Of a stretch of DNA of 11,266 nt, positions 6,981 through 11,266 are shown piece after piece. The notes under the pieces are model-generated. The model was not told the DNA's origin. It worked only from the letters and a program-made list of their open reading frames with translations, and ran no database searches. The translations under genes were made by a program, and so were the position numbers. This DNA is from an uncultured Erysipelotrichaceae bacterium (GTDB lineage: Bacteria > Bacillota_I > Bacilli_A > RF39 > UBA660), in NCBI GenBank assembly GCA_902797415.1, contig CADBSQ010000158.1:1-11266 (forward strand). The letters run 5' to 3'. Each line of letters begins with the position of its first letter. Position 1 is the stretch's first letter.

Positions 6981-8612
6981 TTAAGAAAGTGTATAAGGGT
7001 TTTCTGGGCTGCCGTTTCCTCCAGTTATTGCTACAGATGATTTTAAGTAGACAGCTGGGTATACAGCATAAGGAGAAGATATTAACCATTGGTTTGCACC
7101 AAATACCTTTTGAGAAGGATCATCAGAATTTGGAAAAAGCATAAAGACTATATGACTGTCATTGGTTGGTGGTGTTAAGAAGTAGGGATTATTAGGCAAG
7201 TTAAAAATCCAATCGTTTTTCGCGCATGTACCATCATTTGTTACATAATATGGAGAGTAATGCGAAACATTAGTTGCTAAGCACGTTGCTCTTGCAGAAC
7301 TTCCAACAGCAAAGGCGAAATCGCTAGCATACAAAAGTGCAACTTTACCTATCCATTCAGTCGAATGATTATCTATAACACTTGTTCCTCGTTCTGATCT
7401 ATAAAAATCTGCGGCTAAACTACTTTTTGTTTTGTCATGACCACCTAAGTACCACTTAGCATCTCCAATCATATTTTGAGCTTCGATTTTAAGACCCATA
7501 GTTGTATCATATAAACCGTTTTTCTGTTCATTTCGGCCGTTGTACCAATATGTATAACCAGTAAGAGAAGTGTTTAAATAATCACCATTTAATTCTTGCA
7601 TTAATACTGAACTTGACCAATCATTTTCGCCATGACCATAAAGTTGTCCAGATTCTGGTTGTGATGTATCCCATGAATAGTTACCAAGAGGCTCATTTCT
7701 AACAAGTTTAATTCTTGTTTCTTTATTCCCTGCCCCATCATCTACGTTATTCATTTTCCCCACTATTCTCCAGCCTTTAAGTGCATTAGGACTTTGAATA
7801 CAACCCCATCCTGATGGACTTCCATATCCTTGAAATCCTGCTTGACATGCACTTTCGTTTTCGTATACATCAGGAGGTCCCATAGTACCAGTTCCATCTT
7901 CAGCAATTATCCAAGCACCAACTGGTACAGGACTTTCTCCGTTAAACGTTACATAATTACATGGATCTTTTCCTACATAACGAAGATTGTTATCCGCAGT
8001 TCCATCATATGCAAGTGTGTTTGTGCACGTTGCTCCTTGTGGTGCTGGCTTTGTTATTTCTTCATCTGTATCTGAATCTAATCCTGAAGTAACTTTATCG
8101 AACTCAGACTTCTTACTCTTTTCTGTTTTACTATAATTAATTGATGCAATCTCATATCCTGGATTGCTGTTTTTATAAGCAACAATTAAGATAACATCTG
8201 TTTCTTCTGCATCGGTATCTAGGTCTCTTATATACCTTTTTACTGTAACAGGAATGTTTGTTAACCCGTTTACATCACCAGTAGTTATATTTGCCACTGC
8301 CAAAAAAGCGTATTGAACGCCCATTTCCTTAAACACAGATGCATACTCAGCATGATTCTCACATTTATTTGCAGCATCTTTATTATTACAAATCGTAACG
8401 ATTTTTGAAGAGCCTATATCAGAATCAATAGTTAATTGTTCTCTTAAAACTTTAGTTTTATAAAGATATTCAGTATTATCATACGTTTTTCTTTCTCTAA
8501 ATACTGTATATAAATTTATGAATGATGAATACATACCTACTAAAACAATTGATAGTATACCAATAACTACCAGTGTTTCTAAAAGTACATATCCTTTTTT
8601 TTGTGTTAACAT
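6981..8612 (-). CDS. PilV-like minor pilin fused to the DUF6273-like module (V1)
   Basis: 543 residues. The leader MLTQKKG is followed by YVLLETLVVIGILSIVL: cleavage is expected after Gly7, Glu is at +5, and the stalk spans about 8-30. The body to about residue 195 includes VTICNNKDAANKC (cysteine pair) and TNIPVTVKRYIRDLDTDA. The module runs 196-543 (6981-8027): CTNTLAYDGT, insert 229-279, GWRIVGKMNN, GNYSWDTS, AKWYLGG, WIGKVAL, YASDFAFAVG, FLTPP and PAVYLKS...NPYTLS. It lacks the C...CPRST pair of the other copies, both cysteines being gone together. It has the longest variable segment, about 37 residues. ATG start with GAGGTGATC 2 nt upstream (GAGGTGA with 4 nt spacing). It is the intact partner of the broken V2, with which it aligns closely over the pilin body. 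Likely an exported fibre component carrying a binding domain. Confidence 0.88.
   Translation of the reverse strand: MLTQKKGYVLLETLVVIGILSIVLVGMYSSFINLYTVFRERKTYDNTEYLYKTKVLREQLTIDSDIGSSKIVTICNNKDAANKCENHAEYASVFKEMGVQYAFLAVANITTGDVNGLTNIPVTVKRYIRDLDTDAEETDVILIVAYKNSNPGYEIASINYSKTEKSKKSEFDKVTSGLDSDTDEEITKPAPQGATCTNTLAYDGTADNNLRYVGKDPCNYVTFNGESPVPVGAWIIAEDGTGTMGPPDVYENESACQAGFQGYGSPSGWGCIQSPNALKGWRIVGKMNNVDDGAGNKETRIKLVRNEPLGNYSWDTSQPESGQLYGHGENDWSSSVLMQELNGDYLNTSLTGYTYWYNGRNEQKNGLYDTTMGLKIEAQNMIGDAKWYLGGHDKTKSSLAADFYRSERGTSVIDNHSTEWIGKVALLYASDFAFAVGSSARATCLATNVSHYSPYYVTNDGTCAKNDWIFNLPNNPYFLTPPTNDSHIVFMLFPNSDDPSQKVFGANQWLISSPYAVYPAVYLKSSVAITGGNGSPENPYTLS
7776..7928 (-). repeat. Optional two-cysteine insert in the V1 module
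   Basis: 51 residues (229-279) between FNGESP and GWRIVG. It follows the same plan as the other two inserts (AWIIAED, TG, VYENESAC, then WGCIQ) but with low identity to them. Confidence 0.65.
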
Positions 8613-8624
8613 ATGATCACCTCT

Positions 8625-8702
8625 TTATTGAATAATTATTGAAAGAAGTCCTAGATTTACAATTAATTCTATTAAAGTAAAGCCTTTTTTGTTTAATTTC
8701 AT
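8625..8702 (-). pseudogene. 25-codon stump of a PilW-like pilin (W1)
   Basis: ATG at 8702, preceded by a strong GAGGTGA site with 6-nt spacing, encodes MKLNKKGFTLIELIVNLGLL, then SIIIQ and TAA. The first 20 or so residues match the start of W2 (MKLNNKGFTLIELVVSIGLL). The tail and stop match the intergenic sequence that precedes W2 (ATTCAATAA before GAGGTGA), so an internal deletion probably joined codon 22 or so to the leader of the next gene. The peptide would retain the leader and half a stalk but no body. It could still be translated, for example to couple translation into V1, whose start is 12 nt downstream of the stop. Confidence 0.7.
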
Positions 8703-8730
8703 TAAAAATCACCTCATACATAGTTACAGA

Positions 8731-9201
8731 TTAATAAATGTAACATAACGTTTCTTTTCTTACATTAGAAAATGTTATTGTCCCGCTTTGTTTATTAACT
8801 GTTACTTCTGGGATGCATTTTACAGCAGGATTTGATAATACTCCTGATACTGAAAGTTCAAATGTTTCATTTGTGCGTAAATTAACTACACTGTATGAAA
8901 AATCAGTATTTGCTTTAAAAAATGAATCTAATTCTAAGGCACTTACACCATTTAAGTAGGTTTGTTTTTCTTTAGCAGTTATATCAGGATTTCTTTTAAA
9001 AGATTCTGATTCAATACCGCCCATTACATATAGATGTAATTTAACTTCTATACTGTTTATATCTTCTTTTATAACATCATTATATCGTTTTTGAATTGTT
9101 TTGGTTGTTACATAATTACTAAGAATAGCAATTATCATAACCATCAGGACAAGAAAGAATGAATAAACTAAGGAAGTTGCTATAAATCCTTTATTGTTCA
9201 T
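8731..9201 (-). CDS. Small pilin-like exported protein
   Basis: 156 residues. It starts MNNKGFIATSLVYSFF: a short type III-like leader with KG-F, followed by a hydrophobic segment to about residue 28 and an amphipathic helix (TKTIQKRYNDVIKEDINSIE). Glu at +5 after the putative cleavage site is absent (Ser10), so processing or assembly may differ from classical pilins. The body ends with a two-cysteine stretch, VKCIPEV to ETLCYIY. It lacks the DUF6273-like module. Its ATG overlaps the end of the upstream coiled-coil gene (11 nt shared), suggesting translational coupling, and AGAGGAT provides a ribosome site 7 nt upstream. As the only module-free pilin of the operon it might be the main or scaffold subunit; that is inference. 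Confidence 0.75.
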   Translation of the reverse strand: MNNKGFIATSLVYSFFLVLMVMIIAILSNYVTTKTIQKRYNDVIKEDINSIEVKLHLYVMGGIESESFKRNPDITAKEKQTYLNGVSALELDSFFKANTDFSYSVVNLRTNETFELSVSGVLSNPAVKCIPEVTVNKQSGTITFSNVRKETLCYIY

Positions 9202-9835
9202 TTTTGTTATCCTCTGTTAAAATCTTTTTAGGGTCTGATTTTATAAGCAAATAATTTATATAACCATTTTCACTATTATATGGTGCTCTTACTGCGTAAA
9301 GATATAAATCATCCATAAGAGATGGATTATTTTTTAAAAGATTAATTAGTTTTACTCTTGTTTTAGTAAGAGTATCTACTTTTTTTATTGTTTTAGTATC
9401 AGAGGTGAAAACAGATTTTTTATCTTTAAATTCTCTTATTTGTTTTCCACTTGAAATTAGCTCTTTAATGCTAACAGCTAAGTCTTCTATGTTGGTTTTA
9501 TACGAACTAATTTCATCAAGTTTATGTTCTAAAGGAATTTTGGGTAAGTTTTTTGGTTTGTAGTTCATAAGGCTAGCATAGTCTTTAATCATTTTTTCTC
9601 TTAAACTTTTTCGATAATTAATTGAATCAATAACTTTTTGTATACGTGAAGCTTCTTCTTTTAAAGTTCTTGTTTTTTGTTTACATTTGTTTAGATATTC
9701 AGATAAATCTTTATTAAGTTTAGTATCGAAAGCATTAAATGCATTGATATACACCTTTTTATTTTGTTCATTCGGATTTTCTTTACATTTTTTAAAGGTA
9801 TCCTTATAATCTTTTATTAAATCTTTTTCTTTCAT
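9191..9835 (-). CDS. Cytosolic coiled-coil protein of unknown function, first gene of the pilin operon
   Basis: 214 residues, lysine-rich and mostly helical, with no signal peptide or membrane segment. Residues of about 45-85 (LSEYLNKCKQKTRTLKEEAS onward) and about 105-135 look like coiled coil. The tail has LYLYAVRAPYNSENGYINYL and ends KKILTEDNKNEQ. I do not recognise a family. An ATG at 9859 would add eight residues but lies about 2 nt from the predicted transcription start, while AGGGTGA sits 5 nt before the ATG at 9835, so the shorter start is preferred. Its position as leader of the operon and its overlap with the small pilin gene suggest a cytosolic helper of pilin expression or assembly, without direct evidence. 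Confidence 0.75.
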   Translation of the reverse strand: MKEKDLIKDYKDTFKKCKENPNEQNKKVYINAFNAFDTKLNKDLSEYLNKCKQKTRTLKEEASRIQKVIDSINYRKSLREKMIKDYASLMNYKPKNLPKIPLEHKLDEISSYKTNIEDLAVSIKELISSGKQIREFKDKKSVFTSDTKTIKKVDTLTKTRVKLINLLKNNPSLMDDLYLYAVRAPYNSENGYINYLLIKSDPKKILTEDNKNEQ

Positions 9836-9840
9836 GATAG

Positions 9841-9847
9841 TCACCCT
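9841..9847 (-). promoter_or_regulatory. Ribosome binding site deciding the start at 9835
   Basis: AGGGTGA, spaced 5 nt from the ATG at 9835, lies inside the extension that would arise from the ATG at 9859. Confidence 0.65.
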
Positions 9848-9867
9848 ACTCTTATTCATTATTTTTA

Positions 9868-9876
9868 ATTATACCA
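9868..9876 (-). promoter_or_regulatory. Extended -10 promoter of the pilin operon
   Basis: TGGTATAAT on the minus strand is a perfect TGnTATAAT; the -35 region is only a weak T-rich hexamer. Expected start near 9861. It is the only clear promoter seen before the pilin genes, so all of 9835-3682 may be one transcript. Confidence 0.6.
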
Positions 9877-9884
9877 AACTTTAA

Positions 9885-9914
9885 ATAAAATAAAAAGTGG
9901 TCATAACCACTTTT
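9885..9914 (-). terminator. Rho-independent terminator of the right-edge surface gene
   Basis: Perfect 9-bp stem AAAAGTGGT/ACCACTTTT (9906-9914 with 9893-9901) with a 4-nt loop, followed on the minus strand by a T-rich tract. It separates the right-edge gene from the pilin operon promoter. Confidence 0.85.
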
Positions 9915-9925
9915 CACTATTTTTT

Positions 9926-11266
9926 CTAACTAATTTGAAATGGATCCGATTCCGTTCCATTTCCTTCAGAAATGGTAACGTCAGATTTCAGATAGACTGC
10001 GGGCACGACAGCGAGGTAATTGTAAGCAATAATGTGGTACAAACCACCATTATCATTAACATCAAACACATCGAGAGCATAATCTGAATCAGGCGAAAGC
10101 AGCCATCCATAAGAGAGAAGCCACTGACTAGTATGACAGTTATCATTTTCGTAATCAGCTAGTTTCTTCCCGAGGCATGTGCTTCGCACATCCTCGCCTA
10201 CAGCATATCCATAATCACTTGGATAGGCTAGTGCCACCTTTCCTGTCCAGCTTGTACTTCTTGGGCAGGCTCCATCGTCACATTCTTGTCCTGATGCGCT
10301 TCCCCATACTGTTGTTCCTCTTTCATATCCATAAAACTTTGATGCTGTTCCTTCTCCTTCAGTGTTATATGCTTGGTCTTGGCTTGCTCCACCTAAATGC
10401 CATTTTGCATCCCCTATTAGGCTTTGTGCACTTGCCTTTAACCCTTTTGTATAATCATACTCTCCTGTTTTTTGATTATATCGTCCGTTATACCACATTG
10501 TATTTACACTTAAATTTGTATTTAAATAATCTCCATTTAACTCTTGCATCAAATCTGCCTGAGTCCAATCATTTATTCCATAGCCTAAGTTTACACTTGA
10601 TTCTGATGTATCCCATGAGTAATCTCCCAACGAATCATTCCTTATTAGTTTTATTCTTGTCTCTAAATTTCCTGTTCCATCATCTATATTATTCATGACT
10701 CCTATTATTCGCCAGCCTCCAGTAGTTATTGCTTTACTTTGACAAGTAAAAAAATTCTCCGGCATTCCTTGATTCCTCAACTCATCATACGTAGCTTGAC
10801 ATGCTTCTTGAGTATCAAATACGTTTACAGAGTCTTGACCTGTTGATGTTTGAACCATTACCCATTTTGTTATTGTACTTGGATTTTCTCCATTAAAGGT
10901 TACATAGTTACATGGGTTTGCACCTACATATCTTAGATTATTGTCGCTTGTACCATCATACGCAAGAGTATTTGTACATGTCGCTCCTTGTGGTGCAGTC
11001 TTTGTTATTACATCTGTTGTGTTTGATGGCTCTCCTGCGACTAAATTCATGATTTTATCTGCACCACTCTGTTTTCCTGCCTGTAAATTAAACTTAGAGT
11101 GCATATTTGCATTTATATCACTTGATTGATTTATATCTAAATTATTTAGTGTTATTGTTAGTTTATAGTAGTACTTTGTACTTACTGGGACTAATAGTCC
11201 GTTTTTTAAGACAGCGGTTGTGGCTGTGCTAGATGTCGGCACCTTACCGCTTCCTACGCTTGTATA
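9926..11266 (-). CDS. TasA-like surface protein with C-terminal DUF6273-like module (5' end beyond right edge)
   Basis: 446 codons and a TAG stop are visible. The frame is open to the edge, reading YTSVGSGKVPTSSTATT, which parallels YTSIGSGNVPTSNAETT in the left-edge gene at about residue 110, so roughly the first 110 residues (anchor and first half of the TasA-like domain) are missing. A GTG at 11242 is an internal valine, not a start. KYYYKLTITLNNLD and INANMHSKFNL complete the TasA-like part. The module (9926-10978) has CTNTLAYDGT, an insert at 10718-10879, GWRIIGVMNN, GDYSWDTS, AKWHLGG, CPRSTSWTGKVAL, YPSDYGYAVG, WLLSP and PAVYLKS...DPFQIS. All eight visible cysteines fall in four local pairs. 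A strong terminator follows. Predicted to be exported and anchored, with an unknown ligand. Confidence 0.88.
   Translation of the reverse strand, partial: YTSVGSGKVPTSSTATTAVLKNGLLVPVSTKYYYKLTITLNNLDINQSSDINANMHSKFNLQAGKQSGADKIMNLVAGEPSNTTDVITKTAPQGATCTNTLAYDGTSDNNLRYVGANPCNYVTFNGENPSTITKWVMVQTSTGQDSVNVFDTQEACQATYDELRNQGMPENFFTCQSKAITTGGWRIIGVMNNIDDGTGNLETRIKLIRNDSLGDYSWDTSESSVNLGYGINDWTQADLMQELNGDYLNTNLSVNTMWYNGRYNQKTGEYDYTKGLKASAQSLIGDAKWHLGGASQDQAYNTEGEGTASKFYGYERGTTVWGSASGQECDDGACPRSTSWTGKVALAYPSDYGYAVGEDVRSTCLGKKLADYENDNCHTSQWLLSYGWLLSPDSDYALDVFDVNDNGGLYHIIAYNYLAVVPAVYLKSDVTISEGNGTESDPFQIS
10718..10879 (-). repeat. Optional two-cysteine insert in the right-edge module
   Basis: 54 residues between FNGENP and GWRIIG with KWVMVQ, TGQ, VFDTQEAC and a second cysteine in FFTCQSK. 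Its presence here but not in the left-edge paralogue shows that the insert does not track the scaffold type. Confidence 0.65.

Noticed and set aside
3763..10090. Diversity-generating retroelement targets
   Set aside because: The variable segments differ in length and no template repeat, adenine-biased substitution pattern or reverse transcriptase is seen in the window; it cannot be excluded outside it.
11240..11242. GTG as start of the right-edge gene
   Set aside because: The frame continues upstream to the edge in register with the left-edge paralogue (YTSVGSGKVPTSS versus YTSIGSGNVPTSN), so this is an internal valine.
1..11266. Mycoplasma-type reading of TGA as tryptophan
   Set aside because: Conserved tryptophans are encoded by TGG and no in-frame TGA occurs within the long genes, so the standard bacterial code fits.
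1..11266. CRISPR arrays, tRNA or rRNA genes, insertion sequences
   Set aside because: No regularly spaced short repeats, cloverleaf-like sequences, transposase frames or terminal inverted repeats were found by eye.

Overview
The window looks like a chromosomal stretch of an uncultured, low-G+C member of the Bacillota/Mycoplasmatota sphere. Reasons: AT-rich DNA, GGTGA-type Shine-Dalgarno sites, TATAAT promoters, type IV pilin-like leaders, and standard stops with tryptophan read from TGG and no in-frame TGA in the long genes. Taxonomy below phylum is a guess.

Layout. Positions 1-1242 (minus) are the N-terminal 414 codons of a membrane-anchored, TasA-like surface protein that runs off the left edge. 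Positions 1319-2695 (minus) encode a degenerate homologue of cofactor-independent phosphoglycerate mutase with its metal ligands replaced. Facing away from it, 2779-3666 (plus) encodes a YhcC-family radical SAM protein. From 9835 down to 3682 (minus) runs one operon: a small coiled-coil protein, a short pilin-like protein, a 25-codon stump of a PilW-like pilin, an intact PilV-like pilin fusion (V1), an intact PilW-like pilin fusion (W2), and a broken PilV-like copy (V2). Positions 9926-11266 (minus) are the C-terminal part of a second TasA-like protein, entering from the right edge and ended by a strong terminator just before the operon promoter.

The unifying feature is one large C-terminal module present five times: in both TasA-like proteins, in V1, in W2 and in the broken V2. 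It starts at a CTNTLAYDGT-like motif and ends near PAVYLKS...NPY. Its motif order recalls DUF6273 or C-type-lectin-like domains, by recall rather than search. The same putative recognition module is thus mounted on two exported scaffolds: type IV minor pilins and SipW/TasA-type anchored fibre proteins. Within it there is an optional two-cysteine insert of about 50 residues, a co-varying cysteine pair, and a highly divergent segment of 25-37 residues just before the final conserved motif.

The pilin section reads as a tandem duplication of a [W-V] pair followed by reciprocal decay. The first W is deleted down to its leader, the second V has a 20-nt deletion and a nonsense codon, and one intact copy of each type remains. 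No prepilin peptidase, pilus ATPase, SipW peptidase, reverse transcriptase, recombinase, RNA gene or CRISPR array is visible.
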